The translations under genes and the position numbers were made by a program. Positions 1 through 7,712 of a stretch of 64,000 nucleotides of DNA are shown here, in pieces (position 1 is the first letter of the stretch; each line of letters begins with the position of its first letter). Below the pieces are notes generated by a model that did not search any database, had not been told where the DNA came from, and saw only the letters and a program-made list of their open reading frames with translations. Source of the DNA: Mycolicibacterium elephantis DSM 44368 (lineage in GTDB: Bacteria > Actinomycetota > Actinomycetes > Mycobacteriales > Mycobacteriaceae); the NCBI RefSeq assembly GCF_004014805.1, contig NZ_ATDN01000023.1, forward strand, positions 1 to 64,000, in the 5' to 3' direction.

Positions 1-118
1 CGGCCAGCCCGCGCCTGTCGGCCAGCCCGCGCCTGTCGGCCAGCCCGCGCCCGTCGGTCCCGCACCGCCGCCGCCGGGGCAGCAAGGGCCCCCGCCCGGT
101 CCGCTGCCGCCCCCGTGA
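1..118 (+). CDS. ponA1: 3' end of ponA1 (class A penicillin-binding protein), partial
   Basis: Only the last 38 codons are present, in the frame ending at the TGA at 116-118. They encode a Gln/Pro/Ala-rich tail that starts with three GQPAPV hexapeptides and ends in a run of prolines. The next gene starts at a GTG overlapping this stop (GTGA). Mycobacterial PonA1 ends in a proline-rich tail and lies directly upstream of the Rv0051-like membrane gene and rpsF, so the assignment rests mainly on gene order. The catalytic domains (transglycosylase and transpeptidase) lie outside the window. Confidence 0.75.
   Translation, partial: GQPAPVGQPAPVGQPAPVGPAPPPPGQQGPPPGPLPPP
2..55 (+). repeat. Three tandem 18-bp repeats (GQPAPV coding)
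   Basis: Copies lie at 2-19, 20-37 and 38-55. The first two are identical and the third differs by one base. They are in frame and encode the hexapeptide GQPAPV three times in the ponA1 tail. More copies may lie upstream of the window. In-frame repeats of this kind usually vary in number between strains. Confidence 0.85.
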
Positions 119-1746
119 GCGAACCCGACCTCGAATCGCCGGCCCGGCTCGCTGATGTCGAATCGCCGGCCCCGCTGGCAGAAGATAGGCGGAGCTTCGA
201 CCAACGCGACCTGCCCAGCCGTACCGACACGATCGGCGCCGCGCTCGCGGAGGTGATCGGCGGACCCGTCGGCAAGCACGCGCTGATCGGCAGGCAACGG
301 TTCCTGACACCGCTGCGGGTGATGCTGATCATCGCGCTGGTGTTTCTGGCGCTGGGGTATTCGACGAAGGCCGCGTGCCTACAGACCACGGGCACCGGCA
401 CCGCCGATCAGCGCGTCGGCAACTGGGAAAACCAGCGCGCCTATTACCAGCTGTGCTACTCGGACACGGTGCCGCTCTACACCGCGGAACTGTTGAACCT
501 CGGGAAGTTTCCGTACAAGTCGAGCTGGATAGAGAAGGACGCCACCGGCCAACCCCACATCCAGTACGACGGCAACATCGCCGTGCGCTACATGGAGTAT
601 CCGGTGCTCACCGGGCTCTACCAGTACGTGTCGATGGCGTTGGCCAAGACCTACACGGCGTTGACCAAGCTGGTGTCGGTGCCGGTCATCGCCGAGGTGG
701 TGATGTTCTTCAACATCGCGGCGTTCGGGCTGGCGCTCGCGTGGCTGGTGACCGTGTGGGCGGCGTCGCAGCTGGCCGGTCCGCGCCGGATCTGGGACGC
801 CGCGCTGGTGGCCGCGTCGCCGTTGCTCATCTTCCAGGTCTTCACGAACTTCGATGCCCTTGCAACGGCTTTCGCGACCGGTGCGCTGTTGGCGTGGGCC
901 CGGCGAAGACCGGTGCTGGCCGGAGCGCTGATCGGGTTGGGGGTGGCGGCCAAGCTCTATCCGCTGCTGCTGCTCGGGCCGCTGGCCGTGCTCGCGGTGC
1001 GCACCGGCAGGCTGCGCGAAGTCGGCAAGACCGCGCTGTCGGCCTTCGTGGTGTGGCTGTTGGTGAACCTGCCGATCATGATGTTGTTCCCGCGGGGCTG
1101 GTCGGAGTTCTTCCGGCTCAACACCCGGCGCGGCGACGACATGGACTCGCTGTACAACGTGGTGAAGTCGTTCACCGGCTGGCGCGGGTTCGATCCCGAC
1201 CTCGGCTTCTGGCAGCCGCCGACGGTGACCAACACGGTGTCGGCGATCCTGTTCCTATCCTGTTGTGTCGCAATCGCTTACATCGCGTTGACCGCCCGAC
1301 ACCGGCCGCGGGTGATGCAGCTGGCGTTCCTGGTGGTGGCGGCGTTCCTGCTGACGAACAAGGTGTGGAGTCCGCAGTTCTCACTGTGGCTGGTGCCGCT
1401 GGCCGTGCTGGCGTTGCCGCACCGGCGCATTCTGCTGGCGTGGATGACGATCGACGCGCTTGTGTGGGTGCCACGGATGTTGTACCTCTACGGCGAGGAG
1501 AACCGCGGGCTGCCCGAACAGTGGTTCACCGCAACGGTGTTGCTGCGCGACATCGCCGTCGTTGCCTTGTGCGCGCTGGTGATCCGCCAGATCTACCGGC
1601 CCGAGCTGGATCTGGTGCGGACCCGTGGTGAGGTCGACGACCCGGCCGGCGGGGTGTTCGACCGCGCGCCGGACAATCCGCCGCGGTGGCTCCCGGACTG
1701 GCTTCGACCAGACCGCGAGCGGTCTCGCGTGCGCGTTCCCGCTTAG
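115..1746 (+). CDS. Multi-pass membrane protein, GT87/DUF2029-like (Rv0051 homologue)
   Basis: A 543-residue protein with a soluble Asp/Glu/Pro-rich N-terminus (about 60 residues), a first membrane helix near residues 66-82, then about ten more hydrophobic segments and a basic C-terminal tail. The repeated membrane segments and the short charged loops (for example ARRRP after a helix) fit polyprenyl-phosphate-dependent mannosyltransferases of the GT87/DUF2029 group that act at the mycobacterial membrane. The GTG start overlaps the ponA1 stop by 4 nt (GTGA), which implies translational coupling with cell-wall synthesis. Family membership is inferred from topology and gene order. No catalytic residue is assigned and the substrate is unknown. 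Confidence 0.75.
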   Translation: MSEPDLESPARLADVESPAPLAEDRRSFDQRDLPSRTDTIGAALAEVIGGPVGKHALIGRQRFLTPLRVMLIIALVFLALGYSTKAACLQTTGTGTADQRVGNWENQRAYYQLCYSDTVPLYTAELLNLGKFPYKSSWIEKDATGQPHIQYDGNIAVRYMEYPVLTGLYQYVSMALAKTYTALTKLVSVPVIAEVVMFFNIAAFGLALAWLVTVWAASQLAGPRRIWDAALVAASPLLIFQVFTNFDALATAFATGALLAWARRRPVLAGALIGLGVAAKLYPLLLLGPLAVLAVRTGRLREVGKTALSAFVVWLLVNLPIMMLFPRGWSEFFRLNTRRGDDMDSLYNVVKSFTGWRGFDPDLGFWQPPTVTNTVSAILFLSCCVAIAYIALTARHRPRVMQLAFLVVAAFLLTNKVWSPQFSLWLVPLAVLALPHRRILLAWMTIDALVWVPRMLYLYGEENRGLPEQWFTATVLLRDIAVVALCALVIRQIYRPELDLVRTRGEVDDPAGGVFDRAPDNPPRWLPDWLRPDRERSRVRVPA

Positions 1747-1930
1747 CTGAGCGCGTTTCACCCGCGACTCGCAACCGAAGCCCGCGAGTTCTGCGTGAGG
1801 GTCGTGCAAATCGCTCGTGCGCAGCCCTGGCGCAGAAATGGGCGAAACATCGGGCCCAGCCATCGCCGATTTCGCAGATCAGCGGGGTTTCCTGTAGCCT
1901 GGCTCGGTTACCGACGCAGGTGACCCTCCT

Positions 1931-1967
1931 GCCACGGAGCGTCCGTGGCCGACTAGACCGTAGGAGG
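1931..1967 (+). promoter_or_regulatory. rpsF leader hairpin and strong ribosome binding site
   Basis: A perfect 8-bp stem (GCCACGGA at 1931-1938, loop 1939-1941, TCCGTGGC at 1942-1949) lies 31 nt before the rpsF start. It is followed by AGGAGG at 1962-1967. Ribosomal protein S6 operons often carry a structured leader bound by the S6:S18 complex. The position and stem suggest such an autoregulatory leader, but no match to the published consensus could be tested here. Confidence 0.45.
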
Positions 1968-1980
1968 TGATGAGGTCTTC

Positions 1981-2271
1981 ATGCGTCCATACGAAATCAT
2001 GGTCATTCTCGACCCCACCCTCGACGAGCGCACCGTAGCTCCGTCGCTGGAAGCATTCCTCAACGTGGTACGCAAGGACGGCGGCACCGTCGACAAGGTC
2101 GACATCTGGGGCCGGCGCCGTCTCGCGTACGAGATCGCCAAGCACGCCGAAGGCATCTATGCCGTCATCGACGTGAAGGCTCAACCCGCGACCGTGTCGG
2201 AGCTGGATCGCCAGCTCAACCTGAACGAGTCCGTCCTGCGGACCAAGGTCATGCGGACGGACAAGGACTAG
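1981..2271 (+). CDS. rpsF: 30S ribosomal protein S6
   Basis: A 96-residue protein opening MRPYEIMVILDP, the classic S6 start, and containing the WGRRRLAYEI segment typical of the family. It binds 16S rRNA in the small-subunit platform as a dimer with S18, whose gene is two genes downstream. The ATG is 13 nt from AGGAGG at 1962-1967, with a second purine stretch (GAGG 1972-1975) closer in. It is the first gene of the rpsF-ssb-rpsR-rplI operon. Length and sequence are normal. Confidence 0.98.
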   Translation: MRPYEIMVILDPTLDERTVAPSLEAFLNVVRKDGGTVDKVDIWGRRRLAYEIAKHAEGIYAVIDVKAQPATVSELDRQLNLNESVLRTKVMRTDKD

Positions 2272-2362
2272 TCCCGAAGAACAGGCTGTAGGCGTCGGAG
2301 TGCTTCCGTAGGCTCGCCTGCGACCGCTCGCAGCCTTACACCGCCAATCCCAGGAGGACATC

Positions 2363-2863
2363 GTGGCAGGTGACACCATCATCACCGTCGTGGGAAACCT
2401 GACCGCCGACCCCGAACTGCGCTTCACGCCGTCCGGTGCCGCGGTCGCCAACTTCACCGTCGCGTCGACGCCGCGCATCTACGACCGCCAGAGCGGGGAG
2501 TGGCGAGACGGCGAGGCGCTGTTCCTGCGGTGCAACATCTGGCGTGAGGCCGCCGAGAACGTGGCTGAGAGCTTGACCCGCGGTACGCGGGTGATCGTGC
2601 AGGGCCGGCTCAAGCAGCGGTCGTTCGAGACCCGCGAGGGCGAGAAGCGCACGGTGGTCGAGCTCGAGGTCGACGAGATCGGCCCCTCGCTGCGGTACGC
2701 GACGGCCAAGGTGAACAAGGCCAGCCGCAGCGGCGGTGGCGGCGGAGGCTTCGGCGGTGGCGGCGGAGGTGCACGCCCGGCCGAGCAGCCCAAGGACGAC
2801 CCGTGGGGCAGCGCGCCCGCGACCGGCTCCTTCGCCGGCGCCGACGACGAGCCGCCCTTCTGA
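2363..2863 (+). CDS. ssb: Single-stranded DNA-binding protein SSB
   Basis: A 166-residue protein with an N-terminal OB-fold (about residues 1-115; opens MAGDTIITVVGNLTADPELR), a Gly-rich linker (about 118-140) and the acidic tail ending DDEPPF, which docks SSB partner proteins. It coats single-stranded DNA in replication and repair. The start is GTG, with AGGAGG at 2352-2357 five bases upstream. It sits between rpsF and rpsR, the normal mycobacterial order. The 91-bp gap after rpsF shows no obvious terminator, so co-transcription is likely. Confidence 0.98.
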   Translation: MAGDTIITVVGNLTADPELRFTPSGAAVANFTVASTPRIYDRQSGEWRDGEALFLRCNIWREAAENVAESLTRGTRVIVQGRLKQRSFETREGEKRTVVELEVDEIGPSLRYATAKVNKASRSGGGGGGFGGGGGGARPAEQPKDDPWGSAPATGSFAGADDEPPF

Positions 2864-2901
2864 CACACAACTGATCAAGCAATAGCAAGAAAGAGATAGA
2901 C

Positions 2902-3156
2902 ATGGCCAAGTCGAACAAGCGGCGGCCGGCGCCCGAGAAGCCGGTCAAGACCCGCAAGTGCGTGTTCTGCTCCAAGAAGGGGCAGGTCATCGACTACAAG
3001 GACACCGCGTTGCTGCGCACCTACATCAGTGAGCGCGGCAAGATCCGCGCCCGCCGCGTGACGGGCAACTGTGTACAGCACCAGCGCGACATCGCCGTCG
3101 CAGTCAAGAACGCCCGCGAGGTGGCGCTGCTGCCGTTCACCTCGTCGGCGCGATAA
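2902..3156 (+). CDS. rpsR: 30S ribosomal protein S18 (cysteine-containing form)
   Basis: An 84-residue S18 with the core IDYKDTALLRTYISERGKI. It keeps a CVFC pair near residues 20-23 and a later Cys in TGNCVQHQ, so it is the zinc-type (C+) paralogue. Mycobacteria commonly also encode a zinc-independent S18 elsewhere that is used under zinc limitation. It pairs with S6 in the 30S platform. The start ATG follows a weak purine-rich stretch (AAGAAAGAGA). Confidence 0.97.
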   Translation: MAKSNKRRPAPEKPVKTRKCVFCSKKGQVIDYKDTALLRTYISERGKIRARRVTGNCVQHQRDIAVAVKNAREVALLPFTSSAR

Positions 3157-3168
3157 GAGGACGACAGA

Positions 3169-3627
3169 ATGAAACTGATTCTCACCGCCGATGTGGACCA
3201 CCTCGGTTCGACGGGCGACATCGTGGAGGTCAAGGACGGCTACGGCCGTAACTTCCTGCTGCCCCGCAAGCTGGCCATCGTGGCCACCCGGGGCGCCGAG
3301 AAGCAGGCCGAGGCGATCCGGCGCGCCCGCGAAGCCAAGAGCATCAAGAGCCTGGAGCATGCCGGCGAGTTGAAGGCCGCCATCGAGAACCTGGGCCCGG
3401 TGGAGCTGTCGGTCAAGGCGGCACCGGACACCGGCAAGTTGTTCGGGTCGGTGACGCCGGCCGCCGTCGTCACCGCCATCAAGAACGCGGGCGGGCCGAA
3501 CCTGGACAAGCGGACGGTCCGGATGCCCAAGGCGCACATCAAGACGACGGGCACCCACGAGATCGAGGTGCGTCTGCACCCCGAGGTCGAGGCCTCGGTG
3601 TCGCTGAACGTCGTCGCCGCGCACTAG
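3169..3627 (+). CDS. rplI: 50S ribosomal protein L9
   Basis: A 152-residue L9 opening MKLILTADVDHLGSTGDIVEV, with the N-terminal rRNA-binding domain, the long connecting helix (about residues 40-75) and the C-terminal domain. It binds 23S rRNA at the base of the L1 stalk. It starts 12 nt after rpsR, preceded by GAGGACGACAG. It is the last gene of the operon and is followed by a strong hairpin at 3641-3679. Confidence 0.98.
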   Translation: MKLILTADVDHLGSTGDIVEVKDGYGRNFLLPRKLAIVATRGAEKQAEAIRRAREAKSIKSLEHAGELKAAIENLGPVELSVKAAPDTGKLFGSVTPAAVVTAIKNAGGPNLDKRTVRMPKAHIKTTGTHEIEVRLHPEVEASVSLNVVAAH

Positions 3628-3640
3628 CGCCAGCGTCAAT

Positions 3641-3679
3641 ACGGCCGGGTGAGGGCTTGATCAGCCTCCACCCGGCCGT
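3641..3679 (+). terminator. Hairpin terminator after rplI
   Basis: Two 17-nt arms (3641-3657 and 3663-3679) pair with only two mismatches around a 5-nt loop (TGATC). It lies 13 nt after the rplI stop and closes the rpsF-ssb-rpsR-rplI operon. There is no long U tract, as is usual in mycobacteria. Confidence 0.75.
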
Positions 3680-4111
3680 TGCTGTCTGTGCTGGCGAACT
3701 TTGCGGCCCTCTGCTCGACAGCGAAGACAACCGGCTGTTAACCGGCCCGTCTTCGGCTCGACACACAACACGCCCGAAACCGCAACCCGGCACGACACGC
3801 CGAAGGAATTGTCATCCACAGATTCACATCCCTGCTGTGGTGCGCTTGCCTGCGGAAATGTATTCAACGAAGGTGTTAGTCCACAGGTTCTCCCCAGCCC
3901 GTCAACATGGGGAAAGCGAGCTATCCACACACCATGCACAGGTCTATGAACAGCCCCCCTTTGCCTCGCCTCCAGCAACGTCTAGCGTGAGCCGTCGCGG
4001 GGCAGTCCCGGCGGGGACACGGCGAAGTTTTGTCGGAGGGCGGTCCTACGGTTGCGGTACCAGGTATCGAATGTGAGTTCGAGCGTCGGGCGAGGGGAGG
4101 TGCAGCGCTAG
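3680..4111 (+). promoter_or_regulatory. rplI-dnaB intergenic region with three DnaA-box-like sites
   Basis: This 432-bp gap holds no convincing gene. It contains three same-strand 9-mers close to the DnaA box TT(A/G)TCCACA: TCATCCACA (3812-3820), TAGTCCACA (3877-3885) and CTATCCACA (3921-3929). Each matches one form of the consensus at 8 of 9 bases. Their spacing is 65 and 44 bp. The dnaB ribosome binding site GAGGGGAGG lies near 4092-4100. A role in DnaA control of dnaB is inferred. Confidence 0.5.
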
Positions 4112-6769
4112 GTGGCTGTTGTAGACGACCTCGGACATTCGGGCATGGATGTGCCGCCGCCGAGCGAAGACTTCGGCCGTCAACCTCCCCAGGACGCAGC
4201 TGCCGAACAGGCAGTGCTCGGGGGCATGCTGCTGAGCAAGGACGCCATCGCCGACGTGCTGGAGCGGCTGCGTCCGGGCGACTTCTACCGGCCCGCCCAC
4301 CAGAACATCTACGACGCGGTCCTGGACCTCTACGGCCGCGGTGAGCCCGCCGATGCGGTGACGGTGGCCGCGGAGCTGGATCGGCGTGGGTTGTTGCGCC
4401 GGATCGGCGGAGCGCCGTATCTGCACACGTTGATCTCGACGGTGCCGACGGCAGCCAACGCGGGCTACTACGCGGGCATCGTGGCGGAGAAGGCGCTGCT
4501 GCGTCGCCTCGTGGAGGCCGGCACGCGGGTGGTGCAGTACGGCTATGCCGGCGCGGAGGGCGCCGACGTCGCCGAGATCGTGGACCGCGCCCAGTCCGAG
4601 ATCTACGACGTCACCGAACGGCGAATGGCCGAGGACTTCGTGCCGCTCGAGGACCTGCTGCAGCCGACAATGGACGAGATCGACGCGATCGCCTCGCAGG
4701 GCGGTCTGGCCCGCGGGGTGCCGACGGGCTTCTTCGAACTCGACGAGGTCACCAACGGTCTGCATCCGGGCCAGATGATCATCATCGCGGCCAGGCCGGG
4801 CGTGGGGAAATCGACGCTAGGACTGGATTTTTTACGGTCATGCTCGATCAAGCACCAGATGGCCAGCATCATCTTCAGCCTGGAAATGAGCCGGTCAGAA
4901 ATCGTGATGCGGCTGCTGTCGGCGGAGGCGAAAATCAAGCTGGCCGACATGCGGTCGGGCCGGATGAGCGACGATGACTGGACCCGGCTCGCGCGGCGGA
5001 TGAGCGAAATCAGCGAAGCGCCTTTGTATATCGACGATTCGCCGAACCTGACCATGATGGAGATCCGCGCCAAGGCGCGTCGGCTCTCGCAGCGGGCCGG
5101 GCTGAAGCTGATCGTCGTCGATTACATGCAGCTGATGACGTCGGGCAAGAAGTACGAGTCCCGCCAGCAAGAGGTGTCGGACTTCTCGCGAAGCCTGAAA
5201 CTGATGGCCAAAGAACTCGACGTCCCAGTGGTGGCGATCAGCCAGCTGAACCGCGGCCCGGAACAGCGCACCGACAAGAAGCCGATGATCTCGGACCTGC
5301 GCGAGTCGGGATGTCTGACGGCCAACACGCGCATCCTGCGGGCGGACATCGGTGCTGAGGTGACCTTCGGCGAGCTGATGCGCACAGGCGAGCGCCCGCT
5401 GGTGTGGTCGCTGGATGAGCGCAAGCGCATGGTCGCACGGCCGATGACCAACGTGTTCTACAGCGGGCACAAGGAAGTGTTCAAGGTGCGGCTCGCGTCG
5501 GGACGTGTGGTGGAGGCGACGGCGAACCATCCGTTCATGACACTTGACGGATGGACCCCGTTGGGGGAGTTGACGGTTGGCGACCGAGTGGCGGTGCCGC
5601 GGCGGGTTCCGGAGCCGGTACAGACGCAGCGGATGGACGACTCCGAAGTGATCCTGCTGGCGCACATGATCGGCGACGGTTCCTGCGTGACGAATCAGCC
5701 GATCCGCTACGCAAGCATCGACGAGGAGAACCTTCTTGCGGTGACCAAGGCGGCCCGGCACTTCGGCGTGACCGCCATTCGCGACGAATTCCCTGCGGCG
5801 CGGGTGACGACGCTACGTCTACCGGCGCCGTACCACTTGACCCACGGCAAGCGAAACCCGATCGCCGCATGGCTGGACAAACTGGGACTGTTCGGTAAGC
5901 GCAGCTACGAGAAATTCGTTCCCGCAGGGGTTTTCGCACTGCCAAACGATCAGATCGCACTGTTTCTACGGCATCTGTGGGCGACCGACGGATGTGTTCA
6001 TTGGGACGCGAAACATAAGCAGGCGCGGATCTACTATGCATCGACGAGCCGGCGTCTCGTCGACGATGTAAGCCAACTTCTGCTACGGGTCGGAGTCTTC
6101 GGCCGCATCAAGCGCACCAAGAAGGCCGGCTATCGCGACTCCTGGCACCTGTACATCTACGGCGCTGATAACCAGATGCGGTTCCTCCGCAACGTCGACG
6201 TCAACGCCGAAAAGTGGTTCGCAGCACGGGAAGTACTGGCCAACCTCGAAGGAGTCCGCCGTAATACGAATCTAGATACGGGGCCCAAGGAGGTGTGGGA
6301 TCTCGTGAGGGCCGGGTTGGCGGATCAGACGATGTCGCACCGGGCGTTCGCGGCGGCAATGGACACGAAGTTCTGCGGGCCGACCATGTGGAAGCATGCA
6401 CCGAGCCGGGGCCGGTTACATAGAGCGTCCGCACTGCTGGACGATCGCGAGTTGCATGACCTCGCAACCAACGACGTGTTCTGGGATTCCATTGTCGAGA
6501 TCACGAGCACCGGTTTGCAGGATGTCTATGACGGAACCGTAAGTGGGACACACAATTTCGTCGCGAATCTAATTAGCTTGCATAATAGTCTCGAGCAGGA
6601 TGCGGATATGGTCATACTTTTGCACCGCCCGGATGCGTTCGAGCGTGACGATCCGCGCGGTGGTGAGGCGGATTTGATTATCGGCAAGCACCGCAATGGT
6701 CCAACGAAGACGATTACTGTTGCGCACCAACTGCATTTGTCTCGATTCACCAATATGGCGAAGTCATAA
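4112..6769 (+). CDS. dnaB: Replicative DNA helicase DnaB with in-frame intein
   Basis: An 885-residue precursor. The N-extein (residues 1-400) carries the DnaG/DnaC-interaction domain and the RecA-like ATPase core, with Walker A ARPGVGKST (Lys233) and the DYMQL Walker B region. It is interrupted after SDLRESG by an intein (residues 401-825). The C-extein (60 residues) resumes at Ser826 with SLEQDADMVILLHR. The spliced helicase would be 460 residues, normal for DnaB, and acts as a hexamer unwinding the fork. The GTG start follows GAGGGGAGG. The last 270 bp are visibly AT-richer than the rest of the gene. Confidence 0.97.
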   Translation: MAVVDDLGHSGMDVPPPSEDFGRQPPQDAAAEQAVLGGMLLSKDAIADVLERLRPGDFYRPAHQNIYDAVLDLYGRGEPADAVTVAAELDRRGLLRRIGGAPYLHTLISTVPTAANAGYYAGIVAEKALLRRLVEAGTRVVQYGYAGAEGADVAEIVDRAQSEIYDVTERRMAEDFVPLEDLLQPTMDEIDAIASQGGLARGVPTGFFELDEVTNGLHPGQMIIIAARPGVGKSTLGLDFLRSCSIKHQMASIIFSLEMSRSEIVMRLLSAEAKIKLADMRSGRMSDDDWTRLARRMSEISEAPLYIDDSPNLTMMEIRAKARRLSQRAGLKLIVVDYMQLMTSGKKYESRQQEVSDFSRSLKLMAKELDVPVVAISQLNRGPEQRTDKKPMISDLRESGCLTANTRILRADIGAEVTFGELMRTGERPLVWSLDERKRMVARPMTNVFYSGHKEVFKVRLASGRVVEATANHPFMTLDGWTPLGELTVGDRVAVPRRVPEPVQTQRMDDSEVILLAHMIGDGSCVTNQPIRYASIDEENLLAVTKAARHFGVTAIRDEFPAARVTTLRLPAPYHLTHGKRNPIAAWLDKLGLFGKRSYEKFVPAGVFALPNDQIALFLRHLWATDGCVHWDAKHKQARIYYASTSRRLVDDVSQLLLRVGVFGRIKRTKKAGYRDSWHLYIYGADNQMRFLRNVDVNAEKWFAAREVLANLEGVRRNTNLDTGPKEVWDLVRAGLADQTMSHRAFAAAMDTKFCGPTMWKHAPSRGRLHRASALLDDRELHDLATNDVFWDSIVEITSTGLQDVYDGTVSGTHNFVANLISLHNSLEQDADMVILLHRPDAFERDDPRGGEADLIIGKHRNGPTKTITVAHQLHLSRFTNMAKS
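5312..6586 (+). other. DnaB intein with LAGLIDADG homing endonuclease
   Basis: 425 residues, starting at Cys401 (CLTANTRI) and ending in the canonical His-Asn (GTHNFVANLISLHN) before Ser826. The splicing block B TxxH-type motif is ATANHPFM. The endonuclease has both dodecapeptide motifs: LLAHMIGDGS, with its acidic residue at 5675-5677, and LFLRHLWATDG, with Asp at 5987-5989. The insertion point is the conserved RESG/SLEQ site also used in M. tuberculosis DnaB. From memory, the second motif in the Mtb intein lacks the Asp, whereas here both are kept, so the endonuclease may be active. Confidence 0.95.
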
Positions 6770-7175
6770 CGCGTTACTCGTGGCGGCAGTCGAGTTGCAG
6801 CGACGATCCCACGAACAATTTTCCTGCGTCACAATCCGTTCGAACAGCGGCTATCGATCGAGAGCTTCGATTGTGGCGCGCGGCTTGGGGCCAAGCAGCG
6901 CGGCAAGTCGTGGGCTGAGATCTCGACAGGCGCCCAGCAGCGGTCCAGCTAGGCGTGCCATGGCCTGAGCCGGCAGTCGCTCTGATGGTCCGGCGATCGT
7001 CATGGATTCCGAGCACGATTGGTGGTTGCCGACAGTCGGCGGGGGGGCCGTGGTGCGGCGGAAGGGCCAGACGCGCCTCCCATCCTCACTATATGGGCAG
7101 GTGGGGGGCTTGCGGCAAGGCCCGGTAGGCGCGGCACAATCTTGCGGCCAACCAATCCGACTGATGGAGGTCCAC
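6770..7175 (+). promoter_or_regulatory. Non-coding region between dnaB and arr
   Basis: These 406 bp contain no ORF I can support. A small hairpin (GCTTG 6883-6887 with CAAGC 6892-6896) may terminate dnaB. A plausible arr promoter is TTGCGG near 7109-7114 with CACAAT about 19 bp downstream. The arr ribosome binding site GGAGG is at 7166-7170. I did not find a convincing WhiB7-type AT-rich block, although WhiB7 controls arr in M. smegmatis. Confidence 0.35.
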
Positions 7176-7604
7176 GTGTCGAGTCCGCCGAAGCCCTTCG
7201 AGGTACACGAGTCCGGCGCATACCTGCACGGCACGAAAGCCGCCCTTCCGGTGGGCGATCTGCTCGTGCCAGGACGCGTCTCGAACTACGAGGAGGGCCG
7301 GGTCATGAACCACGTCTACGTGACGCGGACGTTGGACGCGGCCGTGTGGGGCGCCGAACTGGCCAAGGGCGACGGTCGAGGCCGTATCTACATCGTCGAA
7401 CCGCTGGGCGCTGTGGAAGACGACCCGAACGTGACGGACAAGAAGCTGCCGGGCAATCCGACGCGCTCGTACCGCACGCGCGAGCCTGTGCGCATCGTCG
7501 GCGAGATCATCGACTGGACGGGGCATACCGACGAGCAGATTCAGGCGATGCGCGATGTCCTTGCCGACCTCAGACGTCGAGGCCTCGACGTCATCTACGA
7601 CTAG
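7176..7604 (+). CDS. arr: NAD+-rifampin ADP-ribosyltransferase Arr
   Basis: A 142-residue protein, the same length as the M. smegmatis enzyme and recognisably the same sequence (PPKPFEVHESGAYLHGTK, DDPNVTDKKLPGNPTRSY). It transfers ADP-ribose from NAD+ to the C23 hydroxyl of rifamycins and inactivates them in the cytoplasm. The NAD-site residues known in Arr (His, Tyr, Asp) correspond to His18, Tyr48 and Asp83. The open frame extends upstream to 7002, but homology begins at the GTG at 7176, which has GGAGG five bases before it. It stands alone, not in an operon. Confidence 0.95.
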   Translation: MSSPPKPFEVHESGAYLHGTKAALPVGDLLVPGRVSNYEEGRVMNHVYVTRTLDAAVWGAELAKGDGRGRIYIVEPLGAVEDDPNVTDKKLPGNPTRSYRTREPVRIVGEIIDWTGHTDEQIQAMRDVLADLRRRGLDVIYD

Positions 7605-7712
7605 CCCGGATCCACCACGGGTGGACATCATCAAGACCACTTCGTAACCTGTCCGGGGTCGTAAAAGCTGGACCGGAGTCGGTCCTTGCAGCGAAGGATC
7701 GTGGCAATCCAA

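Noticed and set aside
3657..4076. 139-codon frame between rplI and dnaB
   Set aside because: It starts within the terminator hairpin, has no ribosome binding site and covers the DnaA-box-like sites; more likely non-coding.
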